Under the pieces are notes generated by a model. The model did not search any database, was not told where the DNA came from, and saw nothing but the letters and a program-made list of their open reading frames with translations. Both the position numbers and the translations under genes were made by a program. A DNA stretch of 64,000 bases from contig NZ_JAIOJZ010000009.1 of assembly GCF_020404845.1 (NCBI RefSeq), forward strand, positions 1-64,000, in the 5' to 3' direction. Shown piece after piece: positions 43,800 to 51,349 of this stretch; the stretch's first letter is position 1; each line of letters opens with the position of its first letter. The DNA is from Streptomyces hyderabadensis. GTDB lineage: Bacteria > Actinomycetota > Actinomycetes > Streptomycetales > Streptomycetaceae.

Positions 43800-44482
43800 C
43801 GCTCACCACCGCCCTTCGGCTGCCGGGCAGCGGCACCGCGGGCGGCGCTCCTGGTCCCTGCCGTCTTCTTTCCGGCCGCCTTCTCGGCGGGCTGGGCACG
43901 CTTCGCCGCCGCCTTCTTCGCGGGGGCCTTGGCGGCGGCCTTCTTGGCGGGTGCCTTCCGGGCCGTCTTGCGCGCTGTCTTGCGCGCTTCGGACGGTGCC
44001 TTCTTCGCGGGCCGCTCACGCCGGGGCGCGCGCCGCTCCTCGGCCTCCTCGCGCTCCCCGCGCTCCTCCGGCTCCTCGCGCTCCGCAGGCTCCTCGTACT
44101 CCGAGTCCTCCGAGGCCTCGGAGTCGCGGGAGTCGTCGGATCCGGCGCCGGACGCCCGGGAGGCGACACCGGAGAGCTGGTCGCGCACCTCGGCGGTGCG
44201 CCCGTGCAGCCGGTCGGCGAGCGCGTCGATCTGCCGCTCCACCATGGCACCGGAGGCCGCCTTGCCCACGCCCCTGAGGTCGGTGCGCAGCTGGTCCCCG
44301 ATCTCCTTGAACTGCGGGTTGTTCTGCAGTTGCCCGGAGACCAGTTCGGCGATGCCCTTCGGGGTCAGGTTCATCTTCTTGCCGGCCACCATGGTGCCCA
44401 CGGCGACGGCGAGTTTCAGCTTCTTCGTGCGTCCCAGCAGGTATCCGGCCCCTACCGCGAGGCCCAGTCCCACTCGATTCAT
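43796..44482 (-). CDS. gvpY: Gas vesicle cluster protein GvpY, with histone-H1-like tail
   Basis: A 228-residue protein. The N-terminus has a short hydrophobic stretch (RVGLGLAVGAGYLLGRTKKLKLAVAVGTM), then a helical region (GIAELVSGQLQNNPQFKEIGDQLRTDL), an acidic middle (EREEPEERGEREEAEE) and a C-terminal Lys/Ala/Arg tail of about 70 residues with KKAPS, KKAAAKAPAKKAAAK repeats, like bacterial histone-H1-type proteins. The function in gas vesicles is unknown; position after gvpG identifies it as gvpY. Starts and stops overlap gvpG and gvpZ. Confidence 0.85.
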   Translation of the reverse strand: MNRVGLGLAVGAGYLLGRTKKLKLAVAVGTMVAGKKMNLTPKGIAELVSGQLQNNPQFKEIGDQLRTDLRGVGKAASGAMVERQIDALADRLHGRTAEVRDQLSGVASRASGAGSDDSRDSEASEDSEYEEPAEREEPEERGEREEAEERRAPRRERPAKKAPSEARKTARKTARKAPAKKAAAKAPAKKAAAKRAQPAEKAAGKKTAGTRSAARGAAARQPKGGGER

Positions 44483-44742
44483 GGTGCCGTCCCGTTGCCC
44501 AATCCCGCGCTCGTGCGCGTAGCGATCTCCAGCCGGTCCAGAAGCTCGTCCTCCTGTCGGTCGAACTCCTCCTCCGTGATCTCGCCGGCCCCCAACTGCT
44601 CTTCCAGGCGGGCAAGTTCGGCTCGTACCGTGGCGGGGTCGTAGTAGATCCGCTCGGCCTCGTCCAGCACCTGTCTGATGGCCCAGGCGCTGCCGCGCAC
44701 CGGTGCGAACGGCAGCAGCAGGACCTCCGAGATCAGTCCCAT
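44479..44742 (-). CDS. gvpG: Gas vesicle protein GvpG
   Basis: An 87-residue protein: GLISEVLLLPFAPVRGSAWAIRQVLDEAERIYYDPATVRAELARLEEQLGAGEITEEEFDRQEDELLDRLE. The phrases LPFAPVRG and GEITEEEFxxxEDELLDRL define the family. Mostly helical, it is thought to help early assembly with GvpF. The start is the ATG at 44742, where homology begins; an in-frame upstream start would overlap gvpF further. Confidence 0.93.
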   Translation of the reverse strand: MGLISEVLLLPFAPVRGSAWAIRQVLDEAERIYYDPATVRAELARLEEQLGAGEITEEEFDRQEDELLDRLEIATRTSAGLGNGTAP

Positions 44743-44746
44743 GTCG

Positions 44747-45520
44747 TCACCCCGCTCCGGCGTCCGCACCGCCGGCCGCCGTGCCCGCGGGCTCGGCCGG
44801 GCCGGGCTCGACGAAGCTGTACGGCGGCAGCGGGCCGTTCACGCGGACCTCCAGGTGCGGCATCTCGCCGCGGGCCCGCTCGACGGCGGCGAGGAACTCC
44901 TCGACCGCCTCCCGCTTCACCAGGAACGAGACGTTGGCCAGCCACCCGGTGGACTCCGGGCCCACGCTCACGGCGTCGGCGGCGCCCTCCAGGGTGCGTT
45001 CCAGCACGGTGGCGTCCTCGGCCTCCTTGCCCTTGACCGCGGCCGCCACCATCTCACCGAGCCGGATCTTCGCCTCGTAGGTCCCGCCACCCGCCTGCCT
45101 GTTGGACTCGGCGAGGGCGCGGATCTCGGGGTTCTCGGCCATCACGTGGTGCAGGACGGCCTCTTCGACGTGGTTGGCCTTGATGTTGTACTCGACCCGG
45201 CCGTCCAGCGCCGCCAGGCGTTCGGCGTAGTGCTCGGCGCGCTCGGCGAGGACTCCGGTGACCGCCTTGTCGTCGGGGGCGACGCTGCCGAACCGCATCG
45301 GCAGCACACAGCCGTCCGCGCCGATCTCGCTCAGCACGTTCTGGTGGGCGAGCAGTTCCCTGCGCTTGGGGCGCAGCCCCTCGGGCGCGTCGCTGACGAC
45401 GGCCGCCAGCTCGCCCTCCTTGAGGATCCGCACCTCGCGCGGCGGGTCACCGACCCCGCCCGTGCCCTCGGGGAGCGAGGGATGCGTGGCGGCGGTGATG
45501 CCGTAGACGTACGTACTCAC
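44747..45520 (-). CDS. gvpF: Gas vesicle protein GvpF
   Basis: A 257-residue protein of the GvpL/GvpF family. It begins STYVYGITAATHPSLP and contains GELAAVVSDAPEGLRPKRRELLAHQNVL and DGCVLPMRFGSVAPDDKAVTGVL (shown in parts), with the ending GPLPPYSFVEPG plus a Gly/Ala tail. GvpF binds the GvpA shell protein and is needed for vesicle formation. The start overlaps the gvpA stop. Confidence 0.94.
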   Translation of the reverse strand: MSTYVYGITAATHPSLPEGTGGVGDPPREVRILKEGELAAVVSDAPEGLRPKRRELLAHQNVLSEIGADGCVLPMRFGSVAPDDKAVTGVLAERAEHYAERLAALDGRVEYNIKANHVEEAVLHHVMAENPEIRALAESNRQAGGGTYEAKIRLGEMVAAAVKGKEAEDATVLERTLEGAADAVSVGPESTGWLANVSFLVKREAVEEFLAAVERARGEMPHLEVRVNGPLPPYSFVEPGPAEPAGTAAGGADAGAG

Positions 45521-45954
45521 TCCTGCTCCTCCTTCCGGCGCGAGGGCGCGGCCTTGCGGGCGCGCGGACGCGACGACGTCTCGCGCTCGGAGCCGCCCTC
45601 GTCACGGGCCTGCTTGAACGCGTCGGAGATGGTCTCGGCGGCGCCGGACAGCGCGCCCTTGGACTTGCCGCGGGCGCCGGACTCGGTCATCTCGCCGACC
45701 AGGTCGGGCAGCCCCGGGTCCTTGCGCGGCCCGGCCTCCAGGTCGAGCCGGTTGCACGCCTCCGCGAAGCGCAGATAGGTGTCCACGCTGGCGACGACGA
45801 CTCGGACGTCGATCTTCAGGATCTCGATGCCGACCAGGGAGACGCGCACGAATGCGTCGATGACGAGCCCCCTGTCCAGAACAAGCTCAAGCACGTCGTA
45901 AAGGCCGCTGCTGCCGCCTCCGCCGCCGGTCTGTTGTGCCGGTACGACAGTCAT
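45517..45954 (-). CDS. gvpA: Gas vesicle structural protein GvpA
   Basis: A 145-residue main shell protein candidate. The core GLYDVLELVLDRGLVIDAFVRVSLVGIEILKIDVRVVVASVDTYLRFAEACNRLDL is the shell repeat. Cyanobacterial and haloarchaeal GvpA is about 70-80 residues; this one carries an extra 75-residue tail rich in Lys and Arg (RPRARKAAPSRRKEE), a known trait of the actinobacterial form. It follows gvpO after an 87-base gap, the only sizeable gap in the cluster, so a second promoter there is possible though none is clear. Confidence 0.92.
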   Translation of the reverse strand: MTVVPAQQTGGGGGSSGLYDVLELVLDRGLVIDAFVRVSLVGIEILKIDVRVVVASVDTYLRFAEACNRLDLEAGPRKDPGLPDLVGEMTESGARGKSKGALSGAAETISDAFKQARDEGGSERETSSRPRARKAAPSRRKEEQE

Positions 45955-46041
45955 GCCTGCTGTTCCTCCATCTTGTCGGTGGTGTGGGGTGTGTTCGCGG
46001 GTGCCGGTGCGAGTGCCGCCGCGGGAGTGCCGGGCGCCGGG

Positions 46042-46422
46042 CTAGCGGCTGCCGCGGGCGTCGGCCCGGCCGCGCTCGTAGCGCCGTACCCGCCGGTAGC
46101 CCGTGAGCTGCCCCTCGGCGTCCAGCTCCACCTGGTAGCTCGCCATCAGGCTCATGGTGTCGGGCACCCGCTCCAGCTCCAGGACCTCGACCTCCAGGGC
46201 CCATCCCTCCTCGGTCTGCTCGAAGGAGGACACGGACTCGGCGGTCATCCCGGTCAGCTCCGCGAGCTGGGCGCGCGCCTCGCGCAGGACCTCCATCGGC
46301 TTGGGGCGCGATCGCTGTGAAGCTTGTGATTCCTGTGAAGCTTGTGATTTCCGAGATGTATGTGGCTTTCGTGAACTCTGTTGTGAGTCTTGCGAGTCGG
46401 ATGTGCTTCTCGTGTTCGACAT
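46042..46422 (-). CDS. gvpO: Gas vesicle protein GvpO with Ser/Gln-rich leader
   Basis: A 126-residue protein. The C-terminal 85 residues match GvpO (EVLREARAQLAELTGMTAESVSSFEQTEEGWALEVEVLELERVPDT, ending YRRVRRYERGR). The first 40 residues are Ser/Gln/Lys-rich (SDSQDSQQSSRKPHTSRKSQ) and disordered. They are encoded by DNA far poorer in G+C than the rest of the window, including a 17-base tandem repeat. GGGAGG precedes the ATG at 46422. It is the first gvp gene, as in S. coelicolor. GvpO may be a regulator or assembly helper. Confidence 0.92.
   Translation of the reverse strand: MSNTRSTSDSQDSQQSSRKPHTSRKSQASQESQASQRSRPKPMEVLREARAQLAELTGMTAESVSSFEQTEEGWALEVEVLELERVPDTMSLMASYQVELDAEGQLTGYRRVRRYERGRADARGSR
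46315..46349 (-). repeat. Tandem 17-base repeat in low-GC gvpO leader
   Basis: CTGTGAAGCTTGTGATT occurs at 46315-46331 and again, identical, at 46333-46349 (plus-strand reading). It encodes the duplicated SQASQ peptide. The surrounding 46310-46420 has a G+C of only about half, against about 72% in the window. Confidence 0.85.
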
Positions 46423-46487
46423 GGCCACCTCCCCCTCCGTGTGGCCGCATGTGTGTTCGCCAAACCTCGCCGGGTTGCGCAGTCCGC

Positions 46488-47453
46488 TCAGCCGTGCAAG
46501 GCGTTCAGGCGCCGCCGGGCCGGGCCCAGCGCCCGTACGCGGTCCGTGAGCCCGGCCCAGGGCCGGGTGCGGGCCTGTTCCACGGCGTCCGCGACGGTCC
46601 AGCGGCGGGCGTGCAGGGCGGGGTCGTCCAGTTGGTCCCAGGAGATGGGCGTGGCCACGGGGGCGCCGGGGCGGGCGCGGACGGTGAAGGGGGCGACGGC
46701 GGTCTGCGCGTAGGCGTTGCGCTGGATGTCGAGGTAGAGCCGGTCGCCGCGGTCCTTCTTGCGTGCGGCGGTGGTGAGCCGGTCGGGGTGGGCCGCGGCC
46801 AGGACCTCGGCCACGGCTCGGGCGAACTCCCGTACCTCGTCGAAGTCCTGGCGGCCGTCGAGCGGGACGACGATGTGCAGCCCGCGGGATCCGGTGGTCA
46901 TCGGTGCGGAGGGCAGCCGCAGCTCGTCGAGCAGCTCGCCCAGCAGCCGGGCCGCCGTCCGCACCGTCTCGAAGTCGTCGCCGGCCGGGTCCAGGTCGAA
47001 GACCAGGCGGTCCGGCCGCTCCAGCCGCCCCGTCCGGGACAGCCAGCGGTGCAGGGTGAGGGCGGCCTGGTCGGCGAGGTACACCAGGGTGGCGGAGTCG
47101 TCGCACACGGTGTGGCAGACGGTGCCGCCCTCCTTGCCGACCTCGACGCGTTCGATCCACCCCGGGTAGTGCTCCGGGGTGTTCTTCTGCATGAACCGCG
47201 GTCCGTCGATCCCGTCCGGGTGCCGTTCCAGCATCAGCGGGCGGCCCCGCAGGTGGGGCAGCATGAACGGGGCGACGGCACGGTGGTAGTCGACGAGATC
47301 GCCCTTGGTGTACTCCCCGGCACCGCCGTCCCCGGCCGGGAACAGCACCTTGCCCGGCCGGTGGACCTCCACGGTGTGCCGTCCGGCCCGTACGGTCCGG
47401 GCGCGGTCGCTCCCGCTGCCGCCGTTCCCGCTCCCGCCCCTGCTCCCGCTCAC
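46488..47453 (-). CDS. LigD-type DNA polymerase/primase domain protein
   Basis: A 321-residue stand-alone polymerase domain of the LigD/AEP primase family used in Ku-dependent end joining. Features: EVHRPGKVLFPAGD at the start, RPLMLERHPDGIDGPRFMQKN, the metal-binding LVFDLDPAGDDF, TTGSRGLHIVVPL and ATPISWDQLDDPALH. There are no ligase or nuclease domains and no ku gene nearby. The GTG at 47451-47453 overlaps the transketolase stop (GTGA). A 65-base gap separates it from gvpO on the same strand. It could repair DNA in dormant cells, but that is inference. Confidence 0.9.
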   Translation of the reverse strand: MSGSRGGSGNGGSGSDRARTVRAGRHTVEVHRPGKVLFPAGDGGAGEYTKGDLVDYHRAVAPFMLPHLRGRPLMLERHPDGIDGPRFMQKNTPEHYPGWIERVEVGKEGGTVCHTVCDDSATLVYLADQAALTLHRWLSRTGRLERPDRLVFDLDPAGDDFETVRTAARLLGELLDELRLPSAPMTTGSRGLHIVVPLDGRQDFDEVREFARAVAEVLAAAHPDRLTTAARKKDRGDRLYLDIQRNAYAQTAVAPFTVRARPGAPVATPISWDQLDDPALHARRWTVADAVEQARTRPWAGLTDRVRALGPARRRLNALHG

Positions 47454-49297
47454 GGCACGATCGCCTGCTCCACGAGCATCCGCGCGGTCGCCTCGATGGA
47501 CTCGGCGTCGATCCCCGCGGCGTGCAGTTCCTCCGCCGGGGTCGCGGAGCCCGGCATCGTCGTGACCGCGAGCCGCACCAGCCGGGGCACCGGCCGTCCG
47601 TCCGTGAACGCGTCCAGGACGGCGTCGCCGATGCCGCCCTCCCGGCGGTGGTCCTCCACGGTCACCAGGCAGCCGGTCTCCTCGGCGGCCGCGCGCAGGG
47701 TGGCCCGGTCGACCGGCTTGACCGAGTACAGGTCGATCACCCGGACCGGGATGCCGTCGGCCGCGAGGGCGTCGGCCGCGGCGAGCGCCTCGTGCAGGGT
47801 GACGCCTGCCGCGACGACGGTGAGCCGGTCGGCGTCGGAGGAGCGCAGCACCTTGCTGCCGCCGACGGGGAACTCCTCGTCGGGACCGTAGATCACCTTG
47901 CTCTCGCCGCGCGAGGTGCGCAGGTAACGGATGCCCTCGAGCCCCGCCATCTCGGCGACCAGGCGCGCGGCCTGGTTGGCGTCGCACGGGTACAGCACGG
48001 TCGAGCCGTGGATGGCCCGCATCATCGCGAGGTCCTCCAGGCCCATCTGGCTGGGCCCGTCCTGGCCGATGGCGACGCCCGCGTGGGAGCCGACGAGGTT
48101 GATGCCGGAGCCGCTGATCGAGGCCATCCGCACGAAGTCGTAGGCGCGGGTCAGGAAAGCGGCGAAGGTGGTGGCGAACGGCACCCAGCCGCGGGCCGCC
48201 ATCCCCACCGCGGCGGCGACCATCTGCTGCTCGGCGATGTAGCACTCGAAGTACCGCTCGGGGTGTTCCTTGGCGAAGAACTCGGCCCGGGTGGAGTCGC
48301 CGACCTCGCCGTCCAGGGCGACGACGTCGCCGCGCGCGGTGCCGACCGCGGCGAGCGCCTCGCCGAAGGCGTTGCGGGTGGCGATCTCGTCGCCCTTGTC
48401 GTAGCGGGGCAGCTCGGTCTGTCCGGTGCCCGTCGAGTGCAGGGCCCGGGCGTCCTCGGGCGCGTGCACCCGCACCGTGAGGTCACGGGGGCCGCCGAGT
48501 TCGGCGATCGCCTCCTCGGCCTCGGGCAGCGGCTTGCCGTGCTGGCCCTCGCGGTCCTCCACGGCCTCGACGCCCTTGCCCTTGAGGGTGCGGGCGATGA
48601 TCGCGGTGGGCTGGCCCTTGGTGGACAGGGCCTCGCCATAGGCGCGGTCGACGGCGTCGACGTCGTGGCCGTCGATCTCGATGGTGTGCCACTCGAAGGC
48701 GCGGAAACGGCGCGCGTACGCGTCGAGGTCGTGGCCGTGCCGGGTGGGGCCGCGCTGGCCGAGCCGGTTGACGTCGACGATCACGGTGAGGTTGTCCAGG
48801 TGCTCGTGCCCGGCGTGCTCGGCGGCCTCCCACACCGATCCCTCGGCCAGCTCGCTGTCGCCGCACAGCACCCACACGCGGTAGTCGTTGTGGTCGAGCC
48901 GCTTGCCGGACAGCGCGATGCCGACGCCCACGGGCAGTCCCTGGCCGAGCGAACCGGTGGCCGTCTCGACCCACGGCAGCCGCTGCGGCGTGGGGTGCCC
49001 TTCCAGGCGGCTGCCCAGCTTGCGGAAGGTGAGCAGTTCCTCGTCGTCGATGGCACCGGCCGCCTTGAAGGCGGAGTAGAGCAGGGGCGAGGCGTGCCCC
49101 TTGGAGAGCACGAAGCGGTCGTTGCCGGGGTGGGCGGGGCGTTCGAAGTCGTAGCGGAGGTGGTTGGCCAGGAGTACGGCCATCAGGTCCGCGGCGGACA
49201 TCGACGAGGTCGGGTGCCCGGAGCCGGCGGCGGCGGACGCCCGTACGCTGTCGACGCGCAACTGCTGTCCGAGGTCGACGAGTTCACCGGTGTTCAT
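47450..49297 (-). CDS. tkt: Transketolase
   Basis: A 615-residue thiamine-diphosphate enzyme of the pentose-phosphate pathway. Motifs: AAGSGHPTSSMSAADLMAVL, KGHASPLLYSAFKAAG, the TPP-binding VLCGDSELAEGSVWEAAEHA followed by NLTVIVDVNRLGQ, and DGPSQMGLEDLAMMRAIHG in the pyrimidine domain. Length is shorter than housekeeping transketolases (about 690), typical of the secondary copies in Streptomyces. The start overlaps the stop of the flavoprotein gene, and its own stop overlaps the LigD-type gene, so all three are co-translated. A secondary, conditional copy is likely. Confidence 0.93.
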   Translation of the reverse strand: MNTGELVDLGQQLRVDSVRASAAAGSGHPTSSMSAADLMAVLLANHLRYDFERPAHPGNDRFVLSKGHASPLLYSAFKAAGAIDDEELLTFRKLGSRLEGHPTPQRLPWVETATGSLGQGLPVGVGIALSGKRLDHNDYRVWVLCGDSELAEGSVWEAAEHAGHEHLDNLTVIVDVNRLGQRGPTRHGHDLDAYARRFRAFEWHTIEIDGHDVDAVDRAYGEALSTKGQPTAIIARTLKGKGVEAVEDREGQHGKPLPEAEEAIAELGGPRDLTVRVHAPEDARALHSTGTGQTELPRYDKGDEIATRNAFGEALAAVGTARGDVVALDGEVGDSTRAEFFAKEHPERYFECYIAEQQMVAAAVGMAARGWVPFATTFAAFLTRAYDFVRMASISGSGINLVGSHAGVAIGQDGPSQMGLEDLAMMRAIHGSTVLYPCDANQAARLVAEMAGLEGIRYLRTSRGESKVIYGPDEEFPVGGSKVLRSSDADRLTVVAAGVTLHEALAAADALAADGIPVRVIDLYSVKPVDRATLRAAAEETGCLVTVEDHRREGGIGDAVLDAFTDGRPVPRLVRLAVTTMPGSATPAEELHAAGIDAESIEATARMLVEQAIVP

Positions 49298-51168
49298 GAG
49301 TCTCCTTCCGCGGCACGGCCGTCGGTGCGCTTGACCGGGCCGGGGGCGATGTCGGGTCCGGGGGGCGGCTGGTTCGCCGGGGGTTCGGGACCGGGGTCGG
49401 CAGGCGGGCCCGCGGACCGGCTGGGGCCGGACGGGGCGGTGGGCCGTCGGCCGCCGGAGCCCGCGCCGGAGGCCCGGGGTGCTCTGCCCGGCTTGCCGGT
49501 ACCTCCCCGGTCGGGGCGCGGTCCGGCGGCCTCGACGGCGCGGCGCGGCTTGCCGGAGGCACGGGGCGAGCCGGACGGCCCCGTCCTCCCCCGCCCACCG
49601 TGCCCCTGCGCCCCACCGGACCCCCCACCCGGCTGGCCCTTCGCGGGCGCGCCGCCCGGCTGGCCCTTCGCGGGTTCACCGCCCGGCTGATTCCTGGCGG
49701 GCTCGCCACCCGGCTGCCCCTTCGCAGGCTCGCCGCCCGGCTGGCCCTTCGCGGGCTCGGTGTCCGGCCGGGCCTTCGCGGGCTCGGTGTCCGGGTGGCT
49801 CTTCGTCTCCTCGCGGTCGGGGCGCCGCCCGGCGGGGCCGGTGTCCTTCCCGGTCCGTTCCGGGCCCCCCGGTACCCGCGCGACCTCGGGGGACGACGAC
49901 TCCAGCGGTACGGACCAGGACCGTACGAGACCCAGCTGCACGGCCTGCCGGGGCAGCACCGCGTCGAGCAGCCAGTCGGCGGCGACCCGCACGCGGTTGC
50001 CCGGCATCGCCGCGAGGTGGTAGCCGCGGGTGACCGCACCCGCCGCCGGGCCGGACATCGGCACGCCCAGCGGATTGGCGGCGGCCTTGGCACCGCCGAG
50101 GTCCACGACGAACCCCATGTCGCGGTGGCGGTAGGCCCGCCGCTCCCCGATGCCGAGCGAGGCGGCGACGTTCTGCGCGCAGACCTTGCCGTGCCGCCAG
50201 GCGTGCTGGGCGGTCATCGGCGTGTACTGGCCCGGCTGGTTCAGGTCGGGGACGGCGGCCACGTCACCGCAGGCGAACAGCTCGGGCCGCCCCGGCACCT
50301 GGAGGTGCGGATCGACCAGCAGCCGGCCGCGCTCCATGGGCAGCCCCAGGGACTCGACCAGCGGGTCGGGCCGCACGCCGACGCACCACACGAGGGTGCG
50401 GGTGTCGACGGTGGACCCGTCGGTCAGTACGACCCCGTCATGCGTGGCCTCCTTCACGGAGGTCCCCATCCGCACGTCGACGCCCCGCTGCCGCAGGACC
50501 CGCTCGGCGGTGCGGGAGAGCCGTTCGTCCATCTCGGGCATGACCCGGGGCGCCACGTCGAGCAGCATCCAGCGGGGCCGCATCCCGGCGCGCATCGGGT
50601 GCTTGCGGACCTGCGCGTCGGTGTACATCGCGCCGTGCGCGGCGACCTCGGTGCCGGTGTATCCGGCCCCCACCACGACGAAGGTGCACCGCGCGGCGCA
50701 CTCCGCCCGGCCGTCGGCCGCCGCCGCCAGCTCCACCTGCCGGGTCACGTGGTCGCGCAGGTAGAGCGCCTCCGGCAGCCCGCGGAAGCCGTGGGCGTGC
50801 TCGGCGACGCCGGGGATGGGCAGCAGCTTGTTGACGCTGCCCGCGGCGAGCACCAGCCGGTCGAAGGGCAGGGTGCCCTGCTCGCCCTCGGGGCCGGTGT
50901 AGTGCACGGTGTGCCCGTCGAGGTCGATGCCGTCGGCCTCGCCGAGCACCAGCCGTACCCGGGGGAGGGTGCCCGACAGGGAGACGCTGACCCGGCGCGG
51001 TTCCAGGATTCCGGCGGCGACCTGGGGCAGCAGCGGCAGGTAGAGGAAGTAGTCGGTCGGGTTGAGCAGGGTGATGTCGGCCTGGTGCCGGGTGAGCCGG
51101 GACAGGGTGCGGGCCGTCCGGTACCCGGCGAAGCCGGCACCGACGATCACGATGCGGGGTCGGCTCAC
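49294..51168 (-). CDS. NDH-2-like NAD(P)/FAD oxidoreductase with repetitive Pro/Gly tail
   Basis: A 624-residue protein. Residues 1-420 form a type II NADH dehydrogenase-like flavoprotein: VIVGAGFAGYRTARTL (FAD), FVVVGAGYTGTEVAAHGA (NAD), WCVGVRPDPLVESLGL and LFACGDVAAVPDLNQ. From about residue 485 the chain becomes low-complexity, with five 9-residue repeats EPAKGQPGG or close variants and a long Pro/Gly/Arg tail. The GTG at 51168 follows GGAGG. It heads the run flavoprotein-transketolase-LigD-gvp. It probably feeds electrons from NADH to menaquinone; the tail's role is unknown. Confidence 0.88.
   Translation of the reverse strand: MSRPRIVIVGAGFAGYRTARTLSRLTRHQADITLLNPTDYFLYLPLLPQVAAGILEPRRVSVSLSGTLPRVRLVLGEADGIDLDGHTVHYTGPEGEQGTLPFDRLVLAAGSVNKLLPIPGVAEHAHGFRGLPEALYLRDHVTRQVELAAAADGRAECAARCTFVVVGAGYTGTEVAAHGAMYTDAQVRKHPMRAGMRPRWMLLDVAPRVMPEMDERLSRTAERVLRQRGVDVRMGTSVKEATHDGVVLTDGSTVDTRTLVWCVGVRPDPLVESLGLPMERGRLLVDPHLQVPGRPELFACGDVAAVPDLNQPGQYTPMTAQHAWRHGKVCAQNVAASLGIGERRAYRHRDMGFVVDLGGAKAAANPLGVPMSGPAAGAVTRGYHLAAMPGNRVRVAADWLLDAVLPRQAVQLGLVRSWSVPLESSSPEVARVPGGPERTGKDTGPAGRRPDREETKSHPDTEPAKARPDTEPAKGQPGGEPAKGQPGGEPARNQPGGEPAKGQPGGAPAKGQPGGGSGGAQGHGGRGRTGPSGSPRASGKPRRAVEAAGPRPDRGGTGKPGRAPRASGAGSGGRRPTAPSGPSRSAGPPADPGPEPPANQPPPGPDIAPGPVKRTDGRAAEGDS
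49626..49795 (-). repeat. 27-base in-frame tandem repeats in the flavoprotein tail
   Basis: Five or six copies of a 27-base unit encoding EPAKGQPGG (variants EPARNQPGG, APAKGQPGG, TEPAKARPD) run in frame. Plus-strand words GGCTGGCCCTTCGCGGGC recur at this spacing. Confidence 0.85.
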
Positions 51169-51282
51169 GGTTCGCCTCCGGGCTGTCGCGTACCTCGTGA
51201 GCCTTCCGCGTCCCCTGGGCCGGGGCGCCCAAACGTCCGCGCGCGGGCCGCGGCACACCGGCGAGGAAGCCACCGGGCCGCC

Positions 51283-51307
51283 GGTTTCCGGCCCCGCGCC
51301 CGGGTAC
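51283..51307 (+). promoter_or_regulatory. SigB-type promoter of the F420 oxidoreductase gene
   Basis: GGTT (51283-51286), 15 bases, GGGTAC (51302-51307) fits GNNT-N14-16-GGGTAC/T. The ATG follows 42 bases later with GGAGG at 51336-51340. Confidence 0.6.
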
Positions 51308-51349
51308 CCGGCCCCGGACCCACCCGCTCCTGTCCGGAGGCAACCCCTC

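Noticed and set aside
49626..49795. Regular repeats resembling a CRISPR array
   Set aside because: They are 27-base units without unique spacers, in frame with the flavoprotein, and encode EPAKGQPGG.
51304..51309. Minus-strand reading of GGGTACCC as a promoter for the NDH-2-like gene
   Set aside because: No GNNT word is found 14-16 bases upstream on that strand.
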